From: Leptothoe kymatousa TAU-MAC 1615
GTDB taxonomy: Bacteria > Cyanobacteriota > Cyanobacteriia > Phormidesmidales > Phormidesmidaceae
NCBI RefSeq assembly: GCF_018739865.1
Contig: NZ_JADOER010000014.1
Location: 1-64,000 of the forward strand
Reading direction: 5' to 3'
Length of the DNA stretch: 64,000 bases
Translations under genes and position numbers: made by a program
Shown here: positions 25,185 through 34,218 of the stretch, in pieces
Numbering within the stretch: the stretch's first letter is position 1
Layout: every line of letters begins with the position of its first letter
Notes under the pieces: generated by a model
What the model saw: the letters and a program-made list of their open reading frames with translations, nothing else
The model's database searches: none
Told to the model about the DNA's origin: nothing

Positions 25185-25445
25185 TTTAGCTCTCAGCTAA
25201 GACAACTCTGGCCAACCATAGAAATAACTAGCCAGAATTACGGACATCTCGTTTTCCGAATTATAGACAAATCCCAGGGGATCTGCCCCCTATGCCTCGC
25301 ACAAATATTGATTTTTTCTGCCATAAATCCGAATAAATCAGCTAATTCAGGCCGATTTATTTTTCTCTCTCCCCGAAATCAACGTTTAATGACATTTTTA
25401 GCGCCAAGGAAACCCTGGCCAGACCTAGGGAATATTCCCATACAA

Positions 25446-25480
25446 AAACCAGGAGTTAGAAAGCTTCTAACTCCTGGTTT
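25446..25480 (-). terminator. Rho-independent terminator of sensor copy B
   Basis: Sixteen-base perfect arms (AAACCAGGAGTTAGAA and complement) with a three-base loop. On the minus strand the stem runs into a T-rich tail, 50 bp past the stop of the gene at 25532. Confidence 0.85.
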
Positions 25481-25531
25481 CCATGGCTCAAACTAAAAAA
25501 TTAGCTCGCATATTTAATTAGGGCAGACCGG

Positions 25532-27343
25532 TTAATCCAGCGCAGACAGGACCGACTTGGCACGCTGGGTCAGCAGGTTGGCAATGCGCTCCACCTTAGT
25601 CAACTTTTCAGTCATGGATCTAGACGTATCCACCATGGACCGGGCACCTTCTGCGGCCACTTCCCCTGCCTTGGTGATGTTGCCCGTCTGCTGCTGCAGA
25701 CTGTCAATGGAGGGCCAGCGTCGGTCGTGGGCCCTCAAGGTGGCAATATTTTGCGACGCCAAACTCGCCAGGGTCTGAAGCTGGGTCGCCGATGGATGCT
25801 CTACCCGATTGATGGCACGGGATAGTTCCTGCAGCTGCTGCTCCAGCATGACCAATGTTTCTGACGAATGGGCGGGCACCCGTCGCAGTTCCCCATCCAG
25901 AGCTCGGCCCATGGTGCTCAGGGCATCTAGCTGAATATCCACAGACTGGGAGTTATTAGTCAGTTGGGCCCCCAGTTCCTGAACATGGCGCAGCAGCATC
26001 TGTTGTTCCTCGGCCTGATCACTAAATAAGGTGGCAAATCCTTCAAACTGCTCGGACACTTGCCCAGCATGGAGCGTTTCTGTTTGAATTTTTTGCTCGT
26101 GACGGCGGATCGTCTCCTGGTTTAGGTTCAGCTTCTCCAACATATTGAAGAAGGCCAAGGATAGTTGATTGAGATCATCCTGGTTATCCCACTGGGCCAA
26201 CAGATTGTCATCTGTTTTGGCCAGCTGGTTACACTGATTGAGCACCGGCCGCAGACGACGACCCAAATTACGAATGGCTAGGGAAATGGCCACCGACAAC
26301 AGTGCCACCATCAAACCTGTTGCCGTCAGGGTAATCAGGGCAATGCGATTAAAGACCGCAGCATAGGGAACAAAGCCAAACACCAACCAGTCCTGCCCTG
26401 GCACACTGGCATAGGCCCAGTAGCCCGCTTCCCCTTCAAAAAAGCCAGTGTCTTCAAAGGTGGAGTCGTACCAAAAATCCTTTAAATCAGCAATGTCTTC
26501 ATAGGTTTGGGGCCCAGCATCGGCATCGGCAGGATCGGCAATCACCTGTCCCGAACGGGTCAAAAGAATAAAATTCCCCTGCTTGCGAAATACGGGGACA
26601 TCTAACAGATCCCGCAGGTAGCTGGCATCAATATCGACCAACGTGCTCCCCAACCATCGACCTTCACTGGACAATAAGGGGAAATAGTAGGTCAGCAGCT
26701 GGTTATTCTTGGACGTGTAGAGATCGGTCCAAACTTCTTTTTGGGGTAAAAAGTACTCTCGGAAACGCTGACTCTCCGGATAGAATTCTCCATCGTCATC
26801 GGCAAAGTCTTCGTATTGGACAGGGGCCTGACGCCCCGAAGAGTTTTCGCCAGGGGAATTGACCCAGTAGTAGGGAAATAGCCAGGCTTGGTTGGCAACT
26901 AAGCCATTCTCTCGCTGCCCCAGACCTAACCCCACCACAAACTCTGGTCGTCGTTCAAACAACTGCAACGTTAGCTCGCGATAGGTATCTGGATATTGGG
27001 CCTTGCGCTCGTGGAGGGTGGTCGCGCTGACGCCCAAGCCATAGGCCAATGTCTCTGCGGCCTCTGTGACCGAAGCAATGGCATTAACCTTACCGTCGAG
27101 GGTACTACGCACCTGCTCTTCAGCCTGGTATTTAATCATCTCGCTAAAGAGAAATGCCATGCCGCCGATGCCGGTGAGGGCACCTAGCATAATCATCCAA
27201 AACAGACGGCCACCAAACGAATGTAGTTGTAACCATCCCAATAGGTTTTTCTGCCAATTCGTTTGCTGCTTAGTAAGTTGGGCGGGGCCAGCAGGAGTTG
27301 TAGTCGGGGTAGTTGAATTAGCACTCGATACTTTAGAACGCAT
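25532..27343 (-). CDS. Double-Cache membrane sensor with coiled-coil tail, copy B
   Basis: 603 residues and clearly paralogous to the protein encoded at 22955. They share the LHSFGGRLFWMIMLGALTG-type TM1 start, the AETLAYGLGVSATTLHER segment, FPLLSSEGRWLGSTLVDIDA, YWAYASVPGQDWLVFGFVPY and TM2. A HAMP-like linker and a coiled coil follow, and the protein ends without an enzymatic or MCP signalling domain. The two genes are tandem, 576 bp apart, each with its own terminator or spacer, and so are probably separately expressed. The membrane-proximal and TM1 parts are the best conserved between copies. The coiled coil has diverged most. Confidence 0.8.
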   Translation of the reverse strand: MRSKVSSANSTTPTTTPAGPAQLTKQQTNWQKNLLGWLQLHSFGGRLFWMIMLGALTGIGGMAFLFSEMIKYQAEEQVRSTLDGKVNAIASVTEAAETLAYGLGVSATTLHERKAQYPDTYRELTLQLFERRPEFVVGLGLGQRENGLVANQAWLFPYYWVNSPGENSSGRQAPVQYEDFADDDGEFYPESQRFREYFLPQKEVWTDLYTSKNNQLLTYYFPLLSSEGRWLGSTLVDIDASYLRDLLDVPVFRKQGNFILLTRSGQVIADPADADAGPQTYEDIADLKDFWYDSTFEDTGFFEGEAGYWAYASVPGQDWLVFGFVPYAAVFNRIALITLTATGLMVALLSVAISLAIRNLGRRLRPVLNQCNQLAKTDDNLLAQWDNQDDLNQLSLAFFNMLEKLNLNQETIRRHEQKIQTETLHAGQVSEQFEGFATLFSDQAEEQQMLLRHVQELGAQLTNNSQSVDIQLDALSTMGRALDGELRRVPAHSSETLVMLEQQLQELSRAINRVEHPSATQLQTLASLASQNIATLRAHDRRWPSIDSLQQQTGNITKAGEVAAEGARSMVDTSRSMTEKLTKVERIANLLTQRAKSVLSALD

Positions 27344-27442
27344 GACAGTAAATTAATAGGGGACGGACATTAGCAGGTCAATACTGTTGCAAGAAAACTG
27401 CCGCAACGCCCAATAAACAGCTAAGGCATTACTAATCTTCGG

Positions 27443-27497
27443 GATGATGTCCTCTGTTTAGGGCAGGCACTAAGGCGGTTAAACAGAGGACATCATC
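27443..27497. repeat. 18-bp perfect inverted repeat with 19-nt loop
   Basis: GATGATGTCCTCTGTTTA at 27443-27460 and its exact complement at 27480-27497, 100 bp upstream of sensor copy B and 480 bp before the b561-like gene. No T-tract on either side. It could be a small MITE end pair or an RNA hairpin. Confidence 0.65.
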
Positions 27498-27567
27498 ATC
27501 CACATCAGTAACGGCATATTTGATGATTGTTATATTGCCGCTAGAAATTTCTGGGTAGTTGGGAACT

Positions 27568-27643
27568 GTCAAGAAACTACTTCACGGTTTAATCCGAACA
27601 GGCTGGTTAAGCCATGACTTCAAGGAAAAAGACCATGATTTTA
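27568..27643. repeat. Interspersed ~75-bp repeat, copy 2
   Basis: GTCAAGAAACTACTTCACGG, TTTAATCC, GGCTGGTTAAGCCATGACTT and a CCATGATTTT tail. It aligns with the copies at 13137 and 55465. Confidence 0.8.
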
Positions 27644-27979
27644 GTTTTTCAAAAACCCGTATCCCCAGAATTACCAACTGCTCCGGTTCAATAGGAATCC
27701 GTACATTCGACTAATTGATACCCGGTGATAGATACAACTATTACCCTAATGCTTCCATTATTAATACCAATCCGTATGATGGGTATCTCTTTGTAGCTAC
27801 TTCACTAGATCCATACCCAAACTTCAAACCCACGACAACAAACCCGCTAAAACTTTAAAGGAATCATCCTTGATATAACGAGAACCGGAGAAAAACAAGA
27901 AAAGATTCCGTGGAACATTTTATTTTCTCGGATTGTCGCTGGAGCTATCACGCCTGCTCAAAGAGCAGTTTGGCTGTTC

Positions 27980-28720
27980 ATGAAGCCCCCTTTTCTTTAC
28001 CAACCGTTTCTGCTTCGCTGTCTCCATGGCATCACTGGACTGTGCCTGGTGTTGGCTATGGTGACCGCTGCTTGGACCTACAATACCTACGATGGGCGCT
28101 GGGGCCAGTTGCCGCTACCCAACTACCAAGAGATTGAAGGTATCCACGGTACCTTTGGTCTATACACGTTGTTGATTTTTCCAGCGTTTGTTTTCTATGC
28201 CTTTCGCCGGGGCCACAAACGTCTAGGACAGGCAGACTCTCTGCCCCAACTGACGCAGAAAATTGGCACGCCAGTCTGGTGGTATACCCTGAGTCGCTGT
28301 GTCAATACTGTCACCCTCTTAGCCCTAACATTTGCCCTATTTAGTGGCAAGATGATGGACGAAAAATGGCTGCCCCAGGGAGAACTTGACCATTTTTGGT
28401 ACTACGGTCATTTAATATCCTGGGTAGTGATGGGAGTTGCGATCGCGCTCCACCTATTAATGAATGCCAAAGTCGGGGGCATCCCATTTTTGCTATCCAT
28501 GCTAAATAGCAAATTCCTAGCCCAAGATAGCCCCAAACTCTGGAAAAATCACATCCTAGCCTGGTGGTCGAATACCCAACTCAGTTCCTGGTCAGACCCC
28601 ATCAGCATTATGTCTAAGCGACCCAAACTAGAGCTGATTATTTGGTTCAGCCTGATCGCCGCCTGGCTCATTTCCCTCACCAAGGAACTGCTAGGCCTCC
28701 TCAACACCGTAGGCATCTAG
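27980..28720 (+). CDS. Cytochrome b561-like membrane protein
   Basis: 246 residues with about five hydrophobic spans. Histidines in or next to spans (CLHGITGLCLVLAMVTAAW, GIHGTFGLYTLLIFPAFVFYAF, YYGHLISWVVMGVAIALHLLMNAKVGG) are candidate haem b ligands, as in di-haem cytochrome b/b561 domains. Cyanobacterial relatives are annotated only as cytochrome b/b6-domain proteins. The electron donor and acceptor are unknown. No clear ribosome-binding site is seen before ATG 27980. The gene stands alone upstream of ndk. Confidence 0.7.
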   Translation: MKPPFLYQPFLLRCLHGITGLCLVLAMVTAAWTYNTYDGRWGQLPLPNYQEIEGIHGTFGLYTLLIFPAFVFYAFRRGHKRLGQADSLPQLTQKIGTPVWWYTLSRCVNTVTLLALTFALFSGKMMDEKWLPQGELDHFWYYGHLISWVVMGVAIALHLLMNAKVGGIPFLLSMLNSKFLAQDSPKLWKNHILAWWSNTQLSSWSDPISIMSKRPKLELIIWFSLIAAWLISLTKELLGLLNTVGI

Positions 28721-28870
28721 CCCATGGGCTTCGCCAGTCGCCAGAGCCAGTCGCCAGGGCCCAGACCCAAGCCAGGGGTGCCAGAGGCCATGGGTAGATG
28801 CCTGGCCCACCTAGGTCAGCAAGGCCCAACAAGGACGGAAGGCAGAGGTCAGTCTGGACATTTCAAACGA
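28721..28870 (+). other. GC-rich structured intergenic segment, possible RNA
   Basis: CCCATGGGCTTC at 28722 can pair with GAGGCCATGGG near 28782, enclosing a CCAGTCGCCAG direct repeat. Downstream, AGGTCAG occurs twice around CAAGGCCCAACAAGGACGGAAGGC. The AGGTCAG...GGAAGGCAG order loosely recalls the core of bacterial SRP RNA, but the diagnostic GGAAGnAGC part is not there. Confidence 0.3.
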
Positions 28871-28956
28871 AAGCATCGTAGTTAGATGCCGGATCTTTCC
28901 AAGAGCAATACGTAAAATGACCGCAAAGGGATATACCCTAGATCTGGCTCTATTGC

Positions 28957-28991
28957 GGGGCAAATCATCCAGTGTGGATGATGCCTGCCCC
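28957..28991 (+). promoter_or_regulatory. Stable hairpin in the ndk 5' region
   Basis: GGGGCA...TGCCCC outer stem and CATCCA-GTG-TGGATG inner stem, about 80 bp before the ndk start. No T-tract, so it is more likely a leader structure than a terminator. Confidence 0.45.
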
Positions 28992-29068
28992 AACCCTTAT
29001 AGGGCACACCGACTCAATAGCGCGGTGTTCTTTTGAAACTCAATAAACGTATTGTTAGGAGCAAAGCT

Positions 29069-29518
29069 GTGGAACGCACTTTCATCATGATCAAGCCTGA
29101 CGGTGTTCAGCGCGGTCTTATTGGCGATATTATTAGCCGATTTGAAACTAAAGGATTTTCCCTAGTGGGCATGAAATTCATGTCCGTTTCCCGTGAGTTA
29201 GCGGAAAAGCACTACGGTGTCCACAAAGAGCGCCCCTTCTTTGGCAGCCTAGTAGACTTCATCACCTCTAGCCCCGTTGTGGCCATGGTCTGGGAAGGCG
29301 ACAGCGTTGTCACCTCCGCCCGCACCCTGATCGGTGCCACCAACCCCATCACCTCCGCTCCTGGCACCATCCGTGGGGACTACGGCGTTACCATCGGCCG
29401 CAACATCATCCACGGTTCCGATGCCATCGAAACGGCCCAGTCAGAAATTGCCCTCTGGTTCTCCGAAGAGGAGCTAGCCACCTGGGAATCTTGCGCTAAG
29501 AGCTGGTTATACGAATAA
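29069..29518 (+). CDS. ndk: Nucleoside diphosphate kinase
   Basis: 149 residues, full family length, catalysing phosphate transfer from ATP to NDPs through a phosphohistidine. The start is a GTG at 29069, preceded by AGGAG with seven-base spacing. The homologous N-terminus [19 protein letters not shown] begins exactly there. The longer frame from 29033 adds non-homologous residues. The catalytic histidine is in [18 protein letters not shown]. Other signatures are the [12 protein letters not shown] and [11 protein letters not shown] segments. It is followed by a strong bidirectional hairpin terminator. Confidence 0.96.
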   Translation: MERTFIMIKPDGVQRGLIGDIISRFETKGFSLVGMKFMSVSRELAEKHYGVHKERPFFGSLVDFITSSPVVAMVWEGDSVVTSARTLIGATNPITSAPGTIRGDYGVTIGRNIIHGSDAIETAQSEIALWFSEEELATWESCAKSWLYE

Positions 29519-29591
29519 CCCCACCTAGCCCTTGAAGCACACGCTAGCAGCGTAGAGATTTTCAACGGCCTGGCACGTTGTGCCACACCCT

Positions 29592-29645
29592 AGCCATATT
29601 GAGGGGTTGATCTAAGATCAACCAGTGCTCAATATGGCTTTTGCT
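29592..29645 (+). terminator. Terminator between ndk and the GT2 gene
   Basis: AGCCATATTGAG pairs with CTCAATATGGCT around an inner GGTTGATCT-AAGATCAACC stem, followed by TTTTGCTTTTT. Convergent genes lie on each side. Confidence 0.85.
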
Positions 29646-29650
29646 TTTTC

Positions 29651-31732
29651 CTAGCGCCGTCGAGAAAACGGATGTAGCTGATATAGCCCGGCCCAAATTG
29701 CCCGTAGGGTATCCCACTCATTGGCCAAATGGGGCACCTGCCAACGGGTGGGGCGACAATAGGAAAAGTTCACCAACTTCCATCGGGTTTGAGGATCTAG
29801 TTTCGTAAACAGACATCCAGTCACCCTGCCAAAGTGCCGCACCTCTGCCTGCACCCGCACCGGAATAGAGGGAATATCTAACCAAATCTTTTCATGGCGG
29901 CCCAGGGTAATGGTTGACACATCTAGCTTCAGCCCGACACCGGCCTCAGAAATATCAATAATGGTGCCGTCCCCCTCATATCCATTGTCCTTGACCACCC
30001 GACAGGGCACCTGGCAGGCCACTCGCGGATAGCCCCGATCTTTGGGGGTGCTGGCCCCTGCCACTAGGCCCGCACTCAGCAACACCACATTGACCTGGGC
30101 CCAAACCAAATACACTAGCGCACTGGCACACTTAGCGGCTTCGCCCTGCCAAACACCATAGAACACAGCCACTAATGTCAGCATCAACAGTCCTAACACC
30201 GGGAACATGGTGTCCAGATTCAATCGTGTTTGATAGTCGGCCAATGTCTTATCGGTGACCTTAAACGTAATCTTGCGTTTGGGTCGTGTCAACACACTCA
30301 GCACCACCCGCAACACATGGGTCCCCTGCAAAACGTTATAGATGCTCAACAAAATCAGACTGCCCCGCAGCCAACTGATGATCATCAAAATCATCAGGCC
30401 AAGCATCAGACCCTGGGTAGCTTGAGCATCAAAGCTGATGGCAACACTTTGCACACCTAACAAAAAATATAGGATGGGGGCAACATAGCTGACTAATTTT
30501 AGACACTCTTCCATCCAGAACAAAACCCCCGACAAATAGGTAAAGCGCTGTAGGGGGTTTAGCCCTGGCAGCCACAGAGGGTTGTAGTGGCTACAGACGG
30601 TTCTCAGGGTGCCCTCGGCCCACCGGCCCCGCTGCTTAATGTATTCACCAATGGTATTTGCCGCCGCCCCAACACTCAAAATCTCATTCAAATAAACCGT
30701 TTTAAAGCCCTGGGCCTGCAACAACATACCCGTGACATAGTCTTCGACAATCGAGTCACAGGGAATGCCCCCGATTTTCTCCAGGGCACTGCGACGATAC
30801 ACAATGGAAGACCCGGAACAAACCACTGCATTGGCGGCATCACGGGCGGGTTGAATCACATGGTAAAAATTAGTTTGGTCCCCCGGCAAAAATCTTGCCC
30901 CCAGGTTCTTTTGGGGCGGATCTGGATTGTAAAAATGCTGGGGGGTGACCACCATGGCCAGCTCCCTATTATCGACAAACAAACTCAAGGTTCGTTCCAA
31001 AAACGTATTCACAGGAACAAAGTCAGCATCAAACACCACAACAATTTCACCATCGCTATGATCTAAGGCATAGCAAAGATTCCCCGCCTTGGCATGACGA
31101 TGCTCGGGGCGCGCTAGGTAGTGACATTTCAAGTCTTTGGCCAGTTGACAAAATTCAGGCCGATCACCGTCGTCTAGCAACCAAATTTTCTTATGCTGCC
31201 GGGGATATTTCAGAGACTGGCAGCCAATCAACGTGCGCGTTACCACCTCAATGGGCTCATTGTAAGTAGGTACAAAAATATCTACCGTGGGCCGATATTT
31301 ACCAGTGCGTACTTGGGGCAGCCGCTGCTCTACCTGCAAAGAACGCTGGGTAGATGCCGCCAACAATAGGTTATTAATCCAACTATTGAAAACACTTAAC
31401 AGCTCAAACCCCAACAACCCCAGGCTAAACAAAATATTAGGCCACGTTAAAACCAGCGTGTGGTTAATGCGCCAGGTTAGATAATATACCTGCAGGCCAG
31501 TCATCCCCAAAACCAGACAGATCAACAGGGGTTTCGGGGGATATTTAGGGCTGATGCGCCGCAACAGCAACAACGCCAGGATAGCCAAACCATAGGGCCA
31601 GATACGTTCCGCAAGAGCGCCCGCCGTGGAGAAATAAGCGCTAAACAGCCAAACATCGTAAATAAGAAAAAATACGGTTGTGCCTAAAATTAAAGACTTC
31701 CAACCCTTGAGACCAATCCATTGGCCCATCAT
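29651..31732 (-). CDS. Cellulose-synthase-like GT2 glycosyltransferase with PilZ domain
   Basis: 693 residues with the BcsA plan. There are N-terminal membrane spans to about residue 125. The GT2 domain has the UDP-binding WLLDDGDRPE, metal-binding FDADFVP, catalytic base region IVEDYVTG and the acceptor motif QRGRW. More membrane spans follow, and a C-terminal PilZ domain with ISEAGVGLKLD that would bind cyclic di-GMP. The usual PilZ RxxxR arm is represented by RGYPRVACQVPCR. The product is probably cellulose or a related beta-glucan exported across the membrane. No bcsB is adjacent, so partner genes must be elsewhere. Confidence 0.87.
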   Translation of the reverse strand: MMGQWIGLKGWKSLILGTTVFFLIYDVWLFSAYFSTAGALAERIWPYGLAILALLLLRRISPKYPPKPLLICLVLGMTGLQVYYLTWRINHTLVLTWPNILFSLGLLGFELLSVFNSWINNLLLAASTQRSLQVEQRLPQVRTGKYRPTVDIFVPTYNEPIEVVTRTLIGCQSLKYPRQHKKIWLLDDGDRPEFCQLAKDLKCHYLARPEHRHAKAGNLCYALDHSDGEIVVVFDADFVPVNTFLERTLSLFVDNRELAMVVTPQHFYNPDPPQKNLGARFLPGDQTNFYHVIQPARDAANAVVCSGSSIVYRRSALEKIGGIPCDSIVEDYVTGMLLQAQGFKTVYLNEILSVGAAANTIGEYIKQRGRWAEGTLRTVCSHYNPLWLPGLNPLQRFTYLSGVLFWMEECLKLVSYVAPILYFLLGVQSVAISFDAQATQGLMLGLMILMIISWLRGSLILLSIYNVLQGTHVLRVVLSVLTRPKRKITFKVTDKTLADYQTRLNLDTMFPVLGLLMLTLVAVFYGVWQGEAAKCASALVYLVWAQVNVVLLSAGLVAGASTPKDRGYPRVACQVPCRVVKDNGYEGDGTIIDISEAGVGLKLDVSTITLGRHEKIWLDIPSIPVRVQAEVRHFGRVTGCLFTKLDPQTRWKLVNFSYCRPTRWQVPHLANEWDTLRAIWAGLYQLHPFSRRR

Positions 31733-32066
31733 TGATGTGGTTCCCAGAGAAAAGCTACTTTAATTATTCCCAGGCAACACTATGGGGCAGAGCCCATGGA
31801 ACGGCCCATGGGGGATGGAACAAAAATAATGGACTAGGGAAGGGACGTGGGTCGTGAATGGTGAGTGGCGATTGGTGTTTGAATTGAAGCTGTTTTCAGC
31901 AAATAACTTATCGATTTTGCGTCCTATTTCCTAGCGGGGCTTACGGTCTAACGGAGTGCACGGTCCAACGGAGTGCACTCACGAGTTCATAAGAATAGGG
32001 ATGGTTTATTGGACGCCCAGCCCTTAGTACCAATGACTGCACTGGGAACCGACAACATTTTTCACG

Positions 32067-33377
32067 CTATGGCGCATAGGTCTGGAAGCGTACTTTTAAG
32101 TTGTCTCGGGGGTGGGGGGTGGGCACAATCACCATGGATAAATCTTGATCTGGCAATAGATCCCACTGATAGTTTCGCAGTAACTCCACGGCAAATAGCT
32201 TCATTTCTAAACGGGCAAATTCTTTGCCCAAACACTCGCGGATACCACCGCCAAAGGGCACATAGCTATATTTAGACCGGACACCTTTGGCAAATCGCTC
32301 CGGACGAAAGTCCGCTGGAGTCTCATAGTCGTCTGAGTTTAGGTGGGTTTGGTTAATCTCATAGAGCACCGTCCATCCTTCAGGAATGCGATAGCCGTTA
32401 AATTCACAGGTTTTGAGCACCTTACGAAACCCACCGCCCACCGGGGGAATCAAACGCAACACTTCCTGAAGCACCTGTTCTAAATAGGGCATTTGCCGCA
32501 GGACATCCAGGGTCATGGGCGTGTGCACACCGATGCTGACCTGTTCTGCCCGTAAAGCCTCTAGGACGTGGGGATGTTGAGCCACCAGCAAACAAAAGGA
32601 GGCTATGGCCGACGTGAGCGTTTCATGGCCAGCGAACAGCAACAGCAATACTTGATCTTTAAGTTCGTCAATGGTGAGTCCCTGGCCATTGTCGTCCTTG
32701 GCCTGAATTAACAAACTGAGGGCATCATTACCCACATCAGGGCTCTGTTGCCGCTGACGAATAATCTCTTCTAATAAGACCAATACCTGCTTACGGGCTT
32801 GTTTTGCCTGACCAAAGCGAGTCCAGGGTAACGCAAGGGGAATTGAAAATAACCCGGCACACCAAGTTTCGAATAAATGCCCCAGTTCGGTTTGAGCGCC
32901 TTGATCCAAGCCCACTAAAAGCTTACATGCCACATCAAACGTGTAGTTCCTTAGTTCTGGATACCAGGTGAGGTTCTGGGTTTGGACCCAGCGTTGGGCA
33001 TAGCTGTGGGTGATGGCTTCTACGGTGTCAATGTAACCGGATAGAGCCCTGGGCATAAAGGCCTGGGCCAGCAGTTTACGACGGTTTTGGTGTTCTCCTC
33101 CAGTTTGCAAGGCTAGGGAGAGATTTCCTAGGAGGGCTTTTGTGCTCGGAGGCCAGCTGATGGCAAAATATTTGTTGTCGTTAGTCAACACAAATTGGTT
33201 CGCGTCCGCACCTTTTACAAACAGTGTGGGACTACCCAACAGTCGGGTTTTAAAGATGGGGCCGTATTTTTCATGCTGCTTTTGGCCGTAGTTGGGATCG
33301 CGAAAAAAATTGAGGGTATCGCCAATTAGGGGGAGGCCAAAATCACCGGGGGGTAAGGGCAGGTTAGACGCAGTCAT
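32067..33377 (-). CDS. Cytochrome P450, CYP120-like
   Basis: 436 residues. P450 marks are complete: I-helix oxygen-activation motif AGHETLTS at 249-256, K-helix ExxR at 305-308 (EVLR), the PERF-type segment FRPERFAKG, and the haem thiolate loop FGGGIRECLGKEFA with Cys382. The N-terminus LPLPPGDFGLPLIGDTLNFF and general layout resemble cyanobacterial CYP120 enzymes, which oxidise retinoids and related apocarotenoids, and CYP26. It is soluble, with no N-terminal anchor. The redox partner is not linked. Substrate assignment is by family resemblance. Confidence 0.9.
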   Translation of the reverse strand: MTASNLPLPPGDFGLPLIGDTLNFFRDPNYGQKQHEKYGPIFKTRLLGSPTLFVKGADANQFVLTNDNKYFAISWPPSTKALLGNLSLALQTGGEHQNRRKLLAQAFMPRALSGYIDTVEAITHSYAQRWVQTQNLTWYPELRNYTFDVACKLLVGLDQGAQTELGHLFETWCAGLFSIPLALPWTRFGQAKQARKQVLVLLEEIIRQRQQSPDVGNDALSLLIQAKDDNGQGLTIDELKDQVLLLLFAGHETLTSAIASFCLLVAQHPHVLEALRAEQVSIGVHTPMTLDVLRQMPYLEQVLQEVLRLIPPVGGGFRKVLKTCEFNGYRIPEGWTVLYEINQTHLNSDDYETPADFRPERFAKGVRSKYSYVPFGGGIRECLGKEFARLEMKLFAVELLRNYQWDLLPDQDLSMVIVPTPHPRDNLKVRFQTYAP

Positions 33378-33465
33378 GGAAGAGATCGCAGGCAGGGTTA
33401 AAACGCCTTTACTGTAGCAAGAAAATTAAATGCGGACATGGCTATGGAAATGAAGCCCCGGCTGG

Positions 33466-34128
33466 CTAGTCGTTTAGGACACCGGTCAAAAAACTCACTA
33501 GATCGGTGGCGATAATTTGATCGATGGTTTTGTGATCGACAATGTCGAATTTGGCCCCCTTTTCCCGCAGGTTATCGTCTAGGGTGACAAGAAACCCTTT
33601 GGTAATGAAGTCATCTCCCACTTGGACCCAACCGATGCCGAGCTCGTCGTTATGGTCTAGCTTTTGGGATGCGGCTACGATTTGCTTTGCGATCGCAAGC
33701 CGATCGGTGGGTTCACTATCCAGCAAGACCAAAACAATTTCGCCATTGGCCGGCAGCTGGGCCCTGGCCTTAGCCGCAAAATACTGCTCTAGCACCGTTG
33801 TCAGCACCGGGGTGAGTTCCACCTGGGACGCCATGGGCGCATTGGCCATCAAAGACTCAAAGTTAGCAACGTTCACATTCTGATGGGCCTGAAAGTCTCC
33901 ATCAGCCGCCGACTGTCGATATACGGTTAAACCATGGGTAGCCAACGCGTAACACTGCTCAGCCACCCTTAACAGATGAGCATGGGCCCGCTGCCAACGA
34001 TGTTCAAATCCAGGGGGCATAGCGACCCGCTGTGGCTGGGTGGGCGCATAGATCAGCGTGTAGTTACGATTGCTTAACCGGGCAAGCGGAGAATTAGGCA
34101 AGTCTGCCATTATCACTAACATCCTCAA
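33466..34128 (-). CDS. vWA-fold protein lacking the MIDAS metal site
   Basis: 220 residues. The overall pattern is that of cyanobacterial small vWA proteins: RWQRAHAHLLRVAEQC, HGLTVYRQS, ELTPVLTTVLEQYF, the strand GEIVLVLLDSEPTDRLAIAKQIVAASQKLD, then GIGWVQVGDD and KFDIVDHKTID. The first strand in relatives reads DYTLIID-S-S-M with the MIDAS DxSxS. Here it is NYTLIYAPTQPQ, so the metal-binding serines and aspartate are gone. The later Thr/Asp metal contacts are also altered (TDGEP to LDSEP). It is probably a binding protein that no longer uses metal. Function unknown. Confidence 0.7.
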   Translation of the reverse strand: MRMLVIMADLPNSPLARLSNRNYTLIYAPTQPQRVAMPPGFEHRWQRAHAHLLRVAEQCYALATHGLTVYRQSAADGDFQAHQNVNVANFESLMANAPMASQVELTPVLTTVLEQYFAAKARAQLPANGEIVLVLLDSEPTDRLAIAKQIVAASQKLDHNDELGIGWVQVGDDFITKGFLVTLDDNLREKGAKFDIVDHKTIDQIIATDLVSFLTGVLND

Positions 34129-34218
34129 CGGCGTCTGCCCCCAGGGTGCCCCCCAAGGGAATGGGATATATCGCTCGTACCATTTAACCAGGAAAATCTG
34201 CCTAGCAAGATGGCGGGG

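Noticed and set aside
28800..28870. SRP (4.5S) RNA gene
   Set aside because: AGGTCAG and GGAAGGCAG occur, but the diagnostic tetraloop-internal loop (GGAAGnAGC in a closed stem) could not be drawn.
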